From positions 3,493,283 through 3,557,282 of the forward strand of contig NZ_CP132359.1 of the NCBI RefSeq assembly GCF_030758975.1: DNA of 64,000 nt, read 5' to 3'. How positions within the stretch are numbered: position 1 is the stretch's first letter; each line of letters opens with the position of its first letter. This document shows, one piece after another, positions 34,461 to 43,424 of this stretch. The position numbers and the translations under genes are program-made. The notes beneath the pieces were generated by a model. It was not told the origin of the DNA, searched no databases, and saw only the letters and a program-made list of their open reading frames with translations. Source of the stretch: Bosea beijingensis (GTDB lineage: Bacteria > Pseudomonadota > Alphaproteobacteria > Rhizobiales > Beijerinckiaceae).

Positions 34461-34493
34461 GTATCGGCTCCGGCACCGCGCCGGAGCCGATAC
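34461..34493 (+). terminator. Perfect 14-bp hairpin immediately after hcp
   Basis: GTATCGGCTCCGGC (34461-34474) pairs perfectly with GCCGGAGCCGATAC (34480-34493) around loop ACCGC, 8 bp after the hcp stop. There is no long T-run, so termination would be partial or the stem protects the hcp 3' end. It would lower expression of tssE and downstream genes relative to hcp. Confidence 0.7.
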
Positions 34494-34515
34494 CTTGCCG
34501 GCAGCGTGGCAGACC

Positions 34516-35064
34516 ATGGTCGATCCCGTCTCGAAGAAGCGGCTCAGGCCGCCCTTGATGTTCGCATTCCGGGAGGCGCATCTGGAGAAGGATGCGAAGA
34601 CCGCGCTCGACCTGAGGGACGAGGGCGGTGAACGCGTGATCGCGCCCCGCCGTGCCGCGCCCCGCGCAGCCATCACCGAACAGAAGTTGCGCCGCGAGAT
34701 CGCGCTCGACCTCGATGCTCTCGTCAACACCATCAATCTCGGCTCCTGCCTCGATCTCTCGGGGCTCGAGCATGTGCGCCGCTCGGTGCTCAATCACGGC
34801 TTTCCGGATCTCACGCGGCTCTCGATCGACGAGCATCGCGTCGACGCCATCCGCGAGGATCTCGCCGATGTGCTGGTCGGCTATGAGCCGCGCCTGATCC
34901 GCAAGTCGGTCGCGGTCGAGCGCGACGACAGCCTCGATCCGGCCGAGCTGAAGGTCCGTTTTCTCGTGCGCGCCGATCTGAATTGCGAACCGCTGAATAT
35001 TCCGGTCCAATTCGTCGCCGATCTCGAACTCGATACCGGCAAGATCGCGATCAAGGGGCGCTGA
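34516..35064 (+). CDS. tssE: T6SS baseplate subunit TssE
   Basis: A 182-aa gp25-like baseplate wedge protein. The core is recognisable: DPVSKKRLRPPLMFAFRE at the start, then LRREIALDLDALVNTINLG, LDLSGLEHVRRSVLNHGFPDLT and VRFLVRADLNCEPLNIPVQF. The ATG at 34516 was preferred to a TTG at 34495, which would start immediately at the foot of the hcp hairpin. It ends 4 bp before tssF. Confidence 0.93.
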   Translation: MVDPVSKKRLRPPLMFAFREAHLEKDAKTALDLRDEGGERVIAPRRAAPRAAITEQKLRREIALDLDALVNTINLGSCLDLSGLEHVRRSVLNHGFPDLTRLSIDEHRVDAIREDLADVLVGYEPRLIRKSVAVERDDSLDPAELKVRFLVRADLNCEPLNIPVQFVADLELDTGKIAIKGR

Positions 35065-35068
35065 CGCG

Positions 35069-37030
35069 ATGAACCAGGAGTTTCTCGACCTCTACAACCA
35101 GGAACTCCGGCTCTTCATGGAGCACAGCAAGGAGTTCGCGGAGGAATATCCGGGCATCGCCGAGCGGCTCGGCGGGCTTGCCGGCGAGCGCATGGATCCG
35201 ATGGTCGGCGGTTTGCTGGAGGGCGCGGCCTTCCTCGCCGCCCGCGTCCAGCTCAAGCTCAAGCACGAGTTCCCGGAATTCACCAACAACCTGATCGAGC
35301 AACTGCTGCCGAATTACCTGGCGCCGACGCCCTCGGCGTTGCTCGCCGGCATAGTGCCGACCTATTCCGATCCGGCGCTGCGCGAGGGCATGCGGATCGC
35401 GCGCGGTTCCTATATCGACGCGACCTATCTGGAGCGCGAGCGCCGGGTCGCCTGCCGCTATCGCCTCGGCGGCGACGTCACGCTCTGGCCCTTCGAGATC
35501 ACCGCCGCCGAATATATCCCGGCGCCGGGGCCGTTGCAGGCGCTCGGCCTGCGCACCGGCCCGCGGGCGTTGTCCGGGCTGCGCATCTCGCTCACGCATC
35601 GGATGATGGCCGACCGGGAGCAGGAGCCTTCCGCGGCGCAAGCATTGAAGAACCCGGCGAGCTGGTTCGCCGGCTGCCGCACCCGCGAGTTGCCGTTCCA
35701 TCTGCTCGGCAGCGAAGCCGACGCGGTCGCGCTCTACGAGCAATTGTTCTCGAACTGCGTCGGCATCCATTTCCGCCATCTCGACGAATTCGGCGATCCC
35801 GTGGTGACGCCGGGGGATGACTGCCGCATCGAACAGATCGGGTTCGAGGAGGACGAGGCGCTGCTGCCGGCCGATACCCGCGTCTTCCGCGGCTTCGACC
35901 TGCTGCGCGAACTGTTCTGGTTTCCGCGCAAGTTCCTCGGCTTCCGGCTGGAGGGGCTTGGCCGCATCATGCCGAAGCTCAAGGCCAAGTCGGTCGACAT
36001 CATCTTCGTCTTCGACGAGTCGAACACGCGGCTCCCTGCCGCAGTGCGTAAGGAGATGTTCGCGCTCTATGCGGCGCCGGCGATCAACCTGTTCGAGAAG
36101 ACGACGGACCGTATTCCGGTCAAGACGAACCAGCACGAGTTCCATGTCGTGCCGGACCGCAGCCGCGCGCTCGACTACGAGCCGCACAGCATCCTGTCGG
36201 TCCATGCGCATTATGTCGGCGGACGCGAGAAGCAGCCGGTCCACCCGCTCTATTCCTCGCCAGAGGGCGCCTCGCCGACGCAGGGGCTGCACTATACGCA
36301 GCGCCGTCTGCCGCGGCGCCGCTCCTCGGCCGAGCGCCGGCAGGGCAGGGCCTCCGACTATACGGGCACGGAGATGTTCATCTCGCTGGTCGAGCCGGCG
36401 GGCGTCTCGGATACCGCCTCTGTGGCCGAGCTCAGCGTGCGGGCGCTCTGCTCGAACCGGCACCTGACCGAGCATCTGCCGACCGGGCAGGGCGGCGCCG
36501 ATTTCCGCCTCATCGACAATGTTTCGCTCGACATCGCCTGCCTGGCCGGGCCGACGCCGCCGCGCGAGCCGGTCGTCTCCCAGCTCAAGCTGCGTTCGGA
36601 GACCGCGAGCACCGGCGTCGTGACCTGGCGGCTGGTCAACCTGATCAGCCTCAACCATCTCGGCCTCGTCCAGCGCGGCGCGGGCGAGAACGGCGAGGCG
36701 CTGCGGGAGCTGCTGTCGCTGTTCGCCGATCTCGCCGACAGTGCTACGGAGCGGCGCATCCGTGGCATCAAGGGCGTCGACAGCCGCGCCGTCGTGCGCC
36801 GATTCCCGCAGCGGGCGGGGACGGGCGCGGCGCGCGGGCTCGAAATCACCGTGCTGCTCGACGAGAAGGCCTTCGAGGGCTCCGGCGTCTTCCTGCTTGG
36901 GGCGGTGCTCGACCGCTTCTTCGCCGAATACGCGGCGATGAACCATTTCACCCAGACGGTGATCCGCACCGTCGAGCGCGGCGAGGTCATGCGCTTTCCG
37001 CCGCGCGCCGGTGCGAGGCGCATCCTGTGA
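35069..37030 (+). CDS. tssF: T6SS baseplate subunit TssF
   Basis: A 653-aa baseplate wedge protein (VasA/ImpG family). N-terminal hallmark: YNQELRLFMEHSKEFAEEYPGIAERLGG; later IEQLLPNYLAPTPS, the FRGFDLLRELFWFPRKFLGFRL region and the C-terminal GVFLLGAVLDRFFAEYAAMNHFTQTV segment. Length is normal. It overlaps tssG by four bases (GTGA). Confidence 0.96.
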   Translation: MNQEFLDLYNQELRLFMEHSKEFAEEYPGIAERLGGLAGERMDPMVGGLLEGAAFLAARVQLKLKHEFPEFTNNLIEQLLPNYLAPTPSALLAGIVPTYSDPALREGMRIARGSYIDATYLERERRVACRYRLGGDVTLWPFEITAAEYIPAPGPLQALGLRTGPRALSGLRISLTHRMMADREQEPSAAQALKNPASWFAGCRTRELPFHLLGSEADAVALYEQLFSNCVGIHFRHLDEFGDPVVTPGDDCRIEQIGFEEDEALLPADTRVFRGFDLLRELFWFPRKFLGFRLEGLGRIMPKLKAKSVDIIFVFDESNTRLPAAVRKEMFALYAAPAINLFEKTTDRIPVKTNQHEFHVVPDRSRALDYEPHSILSVHAHYVGGREKQPVHPLYSSPEGASPTQGLHYTQRRLPRRRSSAERRQGRASDYTGTEMFISLVEPAGVSDTASVAELSVRALCSNRHLTEHLPTGQGGADFRLIDNVSLDIACLAGPTPPREPVVSQLKLRSETASTGVVTWRLVNLISLNHLGLVQRGAGENGEALRELLSLFADLADSATERRIRGIKGVDSRAVVRRFPQRAGTGAARGLEITVLLDEKAFEGSGVFLLGAVLDRFFAEYAAMNHFTQTVIRTVERGEVMRFPPRAGARRIL

Positions 37031-38091
37031 GCGAGGACGCCGCCACCCCGCTGGAGAAGGCGCCGAACTATCAGGCGCAGCTCGAGGCCGAGCCCTGGCG
37101 CTTCGATTTCTATGCGGCGATGCGCCGACTGGAGCGCAGCTTCCTGGATCGACCGCGCGTCGGCGACGTCGCCTCCCGGCGCGACGAATATGTCGCGCTG
37201 GGCGAGCAGCCCTATCTCGACTTCCCGGCATCGAGCATCGCGGCAGCCGATCGCGACGGGCAGGGGCGGATGCGGCTCTTCGTCAAGTTCCTCGGCCTGC
37301 TCGGGCCGCAGGGGCCGCTGCCGCTGGCGACGACCGAGGAGAGCTATCACTGGACACTGGTGCGCGACGACGCGTTCCCGCGCTTCCTCGACATCTTCAA
37401 CCACCGCTTCCTGCAACTGTTCTACCGGGCCTGGGCGGATTCGCGGCCGGTCGCGCAGCATGACCGGCCCGATCTCGACCGCTTCGCCGCCTATATCGGC
37501 AGCATGATCGGGGTGGGCTCGAAGCCCTATCTCAAGCGCGACTCGGTGCCTGATGCCGAGAAGCTCGCCCATGCCGGCCTGATCGGCGCGCAGGCGAAAT
37601 CGGCCTCGCGGCTGCGGCGCTTCCTCTCCGGCCTGTTCAAGGCCGACATCGAGATCGAGCAGTTCACCGGCATGTGGCTGGTCTTCGATCCGGCCGACCG
37701 GACACGGCTCGGCGGCTCGCATTGCTCGCTCGGCAGCGACGCTCTGCTGGGCGGCAGCGTCTACAGCGTCGAGGACAAGTTCCGCGTCAAGATCGTCGCC
37801 CGCGATCTCGAACAGTTCGAGCGCTTCCTGCCGGATGGCGACCGCTGCGAGCCTCTGGCCGATGCGGTGTTCTTCCATCTCGGCGAGCAGTTCGAGTGGG
37901 ATGTCGAACTCGCCTTGCCGGTCGGCGAGGTCAAGCCGGTCCGGCTCGGCCAGTCCGGCCATCTCGGCTGGACGAGCTGGATGGCGCCGAACTGGAATGT
38001 CGAGGAGGGCGCGCTACGCCGCGACGCCCGATTCCATCCCGCCGAAAGCCTGCGACTGAAACGAAGCCGCGCTGCGGCCACCGGATATTGA
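37027..38091 (+). CDS. tssG: T6SS baseplate subunit TssG
   Basis: A 354-aa baseplate wedge protein (VasB/ImpH family) with a GTG start in a four-base overlap with tssF. Features: PWRFDFYAAMRRLERSF, VKFLGLLGPQGPLPLATTE, FLDIFNHRFLQLFYRAWAD, and the C-terminal LGWTSWMAPNW. Length is normal. clpV follows 11 bp downstream. Confidence 0.95.
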   Translation: MSEDAATPLEKAPNYQAQLEAEPWRFDFYAAMRRLERSFLDRPRVGDVASRRDEYVALGEQPYLDFPASSIAAADRDGQGRMRLFVKFLGLLGPQGPLPLATTEESYHWTLVRDDAFPRFLDIFNHRFLQLFYRAWADSRPVAQHDRPDLDRFAAYIGSMIGVGSKPYLKRDSVPDAEKLAHAGLIGAQAKSASRLRRFLSGLFKADIEIEQFTGMWLVFDPADRTRLGGSHCSLGSDALLGGSVYSVEDKFRVKIVARDLEQFERFLPDGDRCEPLADAVFFHLGEQFEWDVELALPVGEVKPVRLGQSGHLGWTSWMAPNWNVEEGALRRDARFHPAESLRLKRSRAAATGY

Positions 38092-38102
38092 AGGGGACGA
38101 CC

Positions 38103-40832
38103 ATGGCCGATATCAGCCTCGAAGCCGTCACAGGCAAGCTCAACCGGGTCGGCTACGACACCTTCCTGCAGGCGCTCCGGCAGGCGAAGGGGGCGGGGAA
38201 CCGCAATGTCGAACTGGCGCATTGGCTGCTGCAGATCCTGCAGGGCACGTCGAACGACCTGACCCTGACCGCGGACCATTACAAGCTCGACCGCGCCAAG
38301 ATGCTGATGGAGCTCGGCGGCGTGGTCGAGGGCTTCCGCCGCAACGAGACGGAGATGCCGGGCATCGCCAACCACATCGTCGATATCCTCGACCGTGGCT
38401 GGCACTACGCGACCCTGTTCTTCGGGGAGACGCAGATCAGGACCGGCCACCTGCTGGTCGCGGCACTGAAATCGACGGAACTCCGCCGCGTGCTGACCGG
38501 GCTCTCCAAGGAATTCTCCAAGATCTCGGTCGAGGAACTGGCCGCAGGCTACGGCAAGATCTGGGAAAGCTCCGAGGAAGAAAACCTCCGGCCGATGGAC
38601 GGCTCGGGCCTGCGTGCGGCAGGCACGCCCGGTGCCGAACAGGCCGAGGGCGCGAAGGGCACGACCGCACTCGACCGCTTCTCGCAGGACCTCACCGTCA
38701 AGGCCCGCTCCGGCACGATGGACCCGATCCTCGGCCGCGATGACGAGATCCGGCAGGTCATCGACGTGCTGATGCGCCGGCGTCAGAACAACCCGATCCT
38801 CACCGGCGAGGCCGGCGTCGGCAAGACCGCGATCGCGGAGGGTTTCGCCCAGCGCGTCGCTTCCGGCGACGTGCCGCCGCCGCTCCGGGGTGTACGCGTC
38901 TGCGCGCTCGATATCGGCCTGATGCAGGCGGGCGCCTCGATGAAGGGTGAGTTCGAGCAGCGACTGCGCTCGGTGATCGACGAGGTGCAGTCCTCGCCGA
39001 CGCCGGTGATCCTGTTCATCGACGAAGCGCATACGCTGATCGGCGCCGGCGGGCAGGCCGGCACGGGCGATGCCGCGAACCTGCTGAAGCCGGCGCTGGC
39101 ACGCGGCACGCTGCGCACGATCGCGGCGACGACCTGGTCGGAATACCGCCAGTATTTCGAGAAGGACCCGGCGCTGACCCGGCGCTTCCAGCCGGTGCAG
39201 GTCGACGAGCCCGATGTGGCGCGCTGCTGCACCATGCTGCGCGGGCTGATCGGCCCGATGGAGAAGCACCACAAGGTCCGCATCTCGGACGCGGCGATCG
39301 TTGCGGCGGTCTCGCTGTCGCATCGCTATATCCCGGCGCGGCAATTGCCCGACAAGGCGGTGAGCCTGCTCGACACGGCCTGCGCCCGTGTCGCCATCAG
39401 CCAGAGCGCGACGCCGGCCGCGATCGAGGATGCCCGCGTCGCCATCTCGTCGCTGGAGCAGGAAAAGGCGGCGCTGACGGCGGATGCCGATCTCGGCACG
39501 GACGCTACCAAGCGCCTCGGCGAGATCGAAGCCGAAATCAGTGACCGTCAGGAGAAGCTTTCAGGCCTCGAAGGCGCCTGGGCGGGCGAGCTCGCGATCG
39601 TCGAGGAGATCAAGGCGCTGCGGACGAAGCTCAGCGAGAAGGCGACGGGTGGGGAGGGGAAGGCAGCAGCCGCCCAGCCTGATGCGAGCACGGAGGAGGC
39701 TCCGGCCGAAGCGGAGGCTCCTGCATCCGAGTCCGCTGCAGATCCCGAAGAATCGCGCGCGGCACTCAATGCCAAATTCGCGGCACTGAGCGAGATCGAT
39801 CCGGCCAACCGGATGATCTACGCCCATGTCGACGAGCAATCCGTCGCCTCGGTCGTCTCGGACTGGACCGGCATCCCGGTCGGCCGAATGGTCAAGGACG
39901 AGATCGAGACCGTGCTCAACCTAGCCGAGACGCTGAACAAGCGCGTCGTCGGGCAGGGCCACGGCATCGGCATGATCGCCAAGCGCATCGAGACCAACCG
40001 CGCCAGGCTCGACAATCCCAACAAGCCGATCGGCGTGTTCATGCTCTGCGGCCCGTCCGGCGTCGGCAAGACCGAGACGGCGTTGGCCTTGGCGGAATCC
40101 CTCTATGGCGGCGAGCAGAACGTCATCACCATCAACATGAGCGAGTTCCAGGAGGCGCATACCGTCTCGACGCTGAAGGGGGCGCCTCCCGGCTATGTCG
40201 GCTATGGCGAGGGCGGGCGCTTGACCGAAGCGGTCAGGCGCAAGCCCTATTCGGTGGTGCTGCTCGACGAGGTCGAGAAGGCGCACCCGGATGTCCATGA
40301 GCTGTTCTTCCAGGTTTTCGACAAGGGCCAGATGGAGGACGGCACCGGCCGGCGCATCGATTTCAAGAACACGCTGATTATCCTGACCTCGAATGTCGGC
40401 ACCGACGAGATCATGAGCATGTCGGCGAACGGCGCCGCCAAGCCTGATCCGGAGGCGATGGCGGTGTCGCTCCGGCCGGCACTGCTCAAGGTCTTCCCGC
40501 CGGCGCTGATCGGGCGGCTCGTGACGATCCCGTATTATCCGCTGTCCTCGGACATGCTGGCGGGAATCGTCAGGCTCCAGCTCGGGCGCATCGGCAAGCG
40601 CCTGGCCGAGAACCACAAGGCGGCGTTCGTCTATGACGACGCGGTGGTCGAGCACATCGTCGGCCAGTGCAACGACCCGGATTCGGGCGGGCGCATGATC
40701 GACAACATCATCACCAACTCGATGCTGCCGGCGCTCTCGCGTGCGATCCTTAACCTGCAACTGGAGAAGAAGCCGCTGACAGAGGCGAAGGTCGCGGTTG
40801 AGGACGGTCAGTTCGCCTACCAGGTGGCGTGA
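38103..40832 (+). CDS. tssH: T6SS sheath-recycling AAA+ ATPase TssH (ClpV)
   Basis: A 909-aa ClpV that extracts subunits from contracted TssBC sheaths. N-domain (about 1-160), first AAA+ module with Walker A GEAGVGKTA (about 236-244) and Walker B LFIDEAHTLIGAGG, a coiled-coil middle region with an Ala/Glu-rich insert (about 515-560), second AAA+ module with GPSGVGKTE (about 650-658) and VLLDEVEKAH. The wording MADISLEAVTGKLN at the start and the ClpV spacing separate it from ClpB. The chosen ATG follows tssG by 11 bp; longer in-frame extension lies inside tssG. Confidence 0.96.
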   Translation: MADISLEAVTGKLNRVGYDTFLQALRQAKGAGNRNVELAHWLLQILQGTSNDLTLTADHYKLDRAKMLMELGGVVEGFRRNETEMPGIANHIVDILDRGWHYATLFFGETQIRTGHLLVAALKSTELRRVLTGLSKEFSKISVEELAAGYGKIWESSEEENLRPMDGSGLRAAGTPGAEQAEGAKGTTALDRFSQDLTVKARSGTMDPILGRDDEIRQVIDVLMRRRQNNPILTGEAGVGKTAIAEGFAQRVASGDVPPPLRGVRVCALDIGLMQAGASMKGEFEQRLRSVIDEVQSSPTPVILFIDEAHTLIGAGGQAGTGDAANLLKPALARGTLRTIAATTWSEYRQYFEKDPALTRRFQPVQVDEPDVARCCTMLRGLIGPMEKHHKVRISDAAIVAAVSLSHRYIPARQLPDKAVSLLDTACARVAISQSATPAAIEDARVAISSLEQEKAALTADADLGTDATKRLGEIEAEISDRQEKLSGLEGAWAGELAIVEEIKALRTKLSEKATGGEGKAAAAQPDASTEEAPAEAEAPASESAADPEESRAALNAKFAALSEIDPANRMIYAHVDEQSVASVVSDWTGIPVGRMVKDEIETVLNLAETLNKRVVGQGHGIGMIAKRIETNRARLDNPNKPIGVFMLCGPSGVGKTETALALAESLYGGEQNVITINMSEFQEAHTVSTLKGAPPGYVGYGEGGRLTEAVRRKPYSVVLLDEVEKAHPDVHELFFQVFDKGQMEDGTGRRIDFKNTLIILTSNVGTDEIMSMSANGAAKPDPEAMAVSLRPALLKVFPPALIGRLVTIPYYPLSSDMLAGIVRLQLGRIGKRLAENHKAAFVYDDAVVEHIVGQCNDPDSGGRMIDNIITNSMLPALSRAILNLQLEKKPLTEAKVAVEDGQFAYQVA

Positions 40833-40857
40833 GCCGCCTGCCCGATCCTTAAGTTGG

Positions 40858-40902
40858 CATCGGCTTCTCCCGAAAACCGCGTTCCACTTTTCGGGCCGAT
40901 GC
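40858..40902. repeat. Palindromic intergenic repeat, family B, second copy
   Basis: GCATCGGC (40858-40865) is the exact complement of GCCGATGC (40895-40902); between them CCGAAAA and TTTTCGG add a second pair of arms. The reverse complement contains GAAAAGTGGAACGCGGTT, close to the core of the repeat at 29940-29983. It lies in the only gap between clpV and the amidase gene. Confidence 0.7.
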
Positions 40903-40921
40903 ACGAGCGAGGAAGACGCCC

Positions 40922-41692
40922 ATGGTGCCGGATCCGAGCAACCCGACCGATGTCGCCAACGCCTCGCCATCGCCGGCGGATTGGGTCGACCGCTACTGGA
41001 ATGTCCCGGTGGGCGACACCACGGTGTCGATCAACAAATACATGATCGGCATCCACAATGCCGATGCCGGGGCGACCAAGCGCAACCTCGTCATGCAGGA
41101 GGCGGCGAAGCGAAAGCTTTCCGTCGACAAGAAGGCGTTCAACCGCGCCAGCATGGGCAAGGTCAGTCCCGACGATTGCGGGCACATCCTCAATCTCGCG
41201 CTCGATACCGGCAAGGCGACGGAAAGCACGATCCAGGCCTGGGCCGACCAGAGCCTCGGCGTCGACTGCACGGGCTTCGTCGTCGCCTATTACAGCGAGC
41301 TGAGCCGGATCAGCCTCGACAAGTATTCTGGCGGGGCGAGCTGCCCGTTCCTCGTCGGCGCAGCCAAGAAGGGCAAGCCGCCCGGGCTGCCCAGTGCCCT
41401 GATCTGGGATTTCGACGAGGTCAGGACCGGCGACATGGTCGTCTGGATGACCGACAAGATGCTGGAAACCCGCAAGCCCGGCCATATCGCACTGGTGTCC
41501 TACACCAACGTCATTCCGGACGCGTTGCTGATTGCCCATTCGAACGGCGCCAATGACGGCTCCGGCCATTTTGGCCCGAAGCACGGCCGGCTCGGTTGGG
41601 ACGAGGTCAAGAGCGGCGGCAACGGCAAGTACATACAGGTCGATGGCACCGGCAAGATCATCGTCGTGCGGCCGCCGGCCTGGATCGCCTGA
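40922..41692 (+). CDS. Putative T6SS effector: NlpC/P60-type peptidoglycan amidase
   Basis: A 256-aa protein with no signal peptide. A papain-like NlpC/P60 core is visible: catalytic Cys116 in GVDCTGFVVAYY, the RTGDMVVWM strand before KPGHIALVSY (His188), and a candidate third polar residue in IAHSNGAND (His206). Such enzymes cut peptide cross-links of peptidoglycan. Absence of a secretion signal, position as last gene of the T6SS operon after clpV, and similar architecture to Tae amidases point to a secreted antibacterial effector. No immunity gene (small periplasmic protein) lies beside it; glpD follows on the opposite strand. A housekeeping role cannot be excluded. Confidence 0.75.
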   Translation: MVPDPSNPTDVANASPSPADWVDRYWNVPVGDTTVSINKYMIGIHNADAGATKRNLVMQEAAKRKLSVDKKAFNRASMGKVSPDDCGHILNLALDTGKATESTIQAWADQSLGVDCTGFVVAYYSELSRISLDKYSGGASCPFLVGAAKKGKPPGLPSALIWDFDEVRTGDMVVWMTDKMLETRKPGHIALVSYTNVIPDALLIAHSNGANDGSGHFGPKHGRLGWDEVKSGGNGKYIQVDGTGKIIVVRPPAWIA

Positions 41693-41698
41693 GCGGAG

Positions 41699-43258
41699 CT
41701 AGACCGCCTCCGCTATCGCCTCTCGCTGCATGAAATCGTCGAGTGCCTCGCTCTCGGGTTTGGAAAGCCGTAGCCCCAGCTTGCCGCGGCGCCAGAGCAC
41801 GTCCTGCGCCCGGCGCGCCCATTCCGCCTTCATCAGATAGCGAACCTCGCGCTCGTAGAGATCGGCGCCGAAATGCCGACCGAGGTCGGTCAGGTTCCTC
41901 GCACCGCCGAGGATGTCGCGGGCGCGGGTGCCATAGGCGCGGGCGAGCCGTTTTGCGGTGCGAAGTTCGAGCCAGGGACGGGCGGCGGCGATCTCGCCGA
42001 CCAGCTTGTCGAAGCCGCCAACCGGGAAATCGCCGCCGGGCAGGGCGCCGGCAACGGTCCATTCGGCGCGGGCGGCCCAGGGCACGAGCGGCGCGAGCCT
42101 GGCGATCGCGGCCTCGGCGAGGCGGCGATAGGTCGTGATCTTGCCGCCGAAGACGGAGAGCAGCGGCGCTTCGCCCTCGGGCGCATCGAGCGTCAGCACG
42201 TAGTCGCGCGTCGCTTCCTGCGCCTTCGAGGCGCCATCATCGTAGAGCGGGCGCACGCCCGAATAGGTCCAGACCACCGAGTCCGGCGTGACGGGCTGGC
42301 GGAAATACTCGCTCGCGGCGGCACAGAGATAGGCGATCTCGTCCGGTGTCGCGACGACCTCGGCGGGGTCGCCGTGATAGTCGCGGTCGGTCGTGCCGAT
42401 CAGCGTGAAGTCCTGCTCATAGGGAATCGCGAAGATGATGCGCCCGTCGGCGTTCTGGAAGATGTAGCAGCGATCGTGCTCGTACAGTTTCGGCACGACG
42501 ATATGGCTGCCCTGGACCATGCGGACGCCGGCCCTGGCATTGGTGTGGATCACGCCGTTCAGGACATCGCCGACCCAGGGGCCGGCGGCATTGACGAGCG
42601 TGCGTGCCCAGGTCATCTGGCGGCCGTGGGGGCCGTCCGTGTCGAGCTGCCAGAGGCCGTTCTCGCGCCGCGCCGCGGTGACGCGGGTGCGGGTGTGGAT
42701 CGCGGCGCCACGCACGGCGGCATCCATCGCGTTCAGCACGACGAGACGCGCGTCCTCGACCCAGCAATCGGAATATTCGAAGGCCTTTGCCTTGTCGTCC
42801 TTGAGTGGCTTGCCGACGGCGTCATGGGCAAGGTCGAGCGTGCGCGTCGCCGGCAGGAGCTTGCGGCCGCCGATATGGTCGTAGAGGAACAGGCCGAGCC
42901 GGAGCAGCCATGCGGGGCGCAGGCCCTTGTGATGCGGCAGCACGAAGCGGAGCGGGCGGATGATATGCGGCGCGATGGCCCAGAGCCGCTCGCGCTCCAT
43001 CAGCGCCTCGCGCACCAGCCGGAACTTGTAGTGCTCGAGATAGCGCAGGCCACCATGGATCAGCTTGGTCGAACGCGAGGAGGTGGCGCTGGCGAGATCA
43101 TCCTTCTCGAATAGGACGACCGAGGCGCCGCGCCCGGCTGCGTCGCGGGCGATACCTGCGCCATTGATGCCGCCGCCGATCACGGCGAGGTCGTAGGGAG
43201 TGGCGGGGGCGGTGCCGAAGCCGGCTAAAGGAGAGGTCGTTTCGGAAGCCATGCGCAT
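41699..43258 (-). CDS. glpD: Glycerol-3-phosphate dehydrogenase (FAD-dependent)
   Basis: A 519-aa membrane-associated flavoenzyme oxidising sn-glycerol-3-phosphate to dihydroxyacetone phosphate with electrons to quinone. Residues about 22-38 hold the dinucleotide motif DLAVIGGGINGAGIARDAAGRG. Other family markers are TSSRSTKLIHGGLRYLEHYKFRLVREAL, the FAIPYEQDFTLIGTTDRDY segment and ATRDYVLTLD, and the C-terminal DAO_C domain. Length is normal. It is convergent with the T6SS operon, ending 6 bp from the amidase gene. No glycerol kinase or facilitator is nearby. Met3 is an alternative start. Confidence 0.94.
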   Translation of the reverse strand: MRMASETTSPLAGFGTAPATPYDLAVIGGGINGAGIARDAAGRGASVVLFEKDDLASATSSRSTKLIHGGLRYLEHYKFRLVREALMERERLWAIAPHIIRPLRFVLPHHKGLRPAWLLRLGLFLYDHIGGRKLLPATRTLDLAHDAVGKPLKDDKAKAFEYSDCWVEDARLVVLNAMDAAVRGAAIHTRTRVTAARRENGLWQLDTDGPHGRQMTWARTLVNAAGPWVGDVLNGVIHTNARAGVRMVQGSHIVVPKLYEHDRCYIFQNADGRIIFAIPYEQDFTLIGTTDRDYHGDPAEVVATPDEIAYLCAAASEYFRQPVTPDSVVWTYSGVRPLYDDGASKAQEATRDYVLTLDAPEGEAPLLSVFGGKITTYRRLAEAAIARLAPLVPWAARAEWTVAGALPGGDFPVGGFDKLVGEIAAARPWLELRTAKRLARAYGTRARDILGGARNLTDLGRHFGADLYEREVRYLMKAEWARRAQDVLWRRGKLGLRLSKPESEALDDFMQREAIAEAV

Positions 43259-43424
43259 CTTCTGGAAGGCTGGAAAGGCTGATCGATGGCGCCATCCAAT
43301 CCCGGCCGGGACGACGCGGCAAGCCCCGCTCCTGCGGTCAATTCAAGGGTGATGTCAATTCGTGCGGCTTGACGGGAAGGGCACGAGGCCGGAACAGGGC
43401 ATACGGGCAGGGCATGACGGCAGG

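Noticed and set aside
38103..40832. tssH as a housekeeping ClpB
   Set aside because: Position in the T6SS operon, MADISLEAVTGKLN N-terminus and middle-region layout fit ClpV better.
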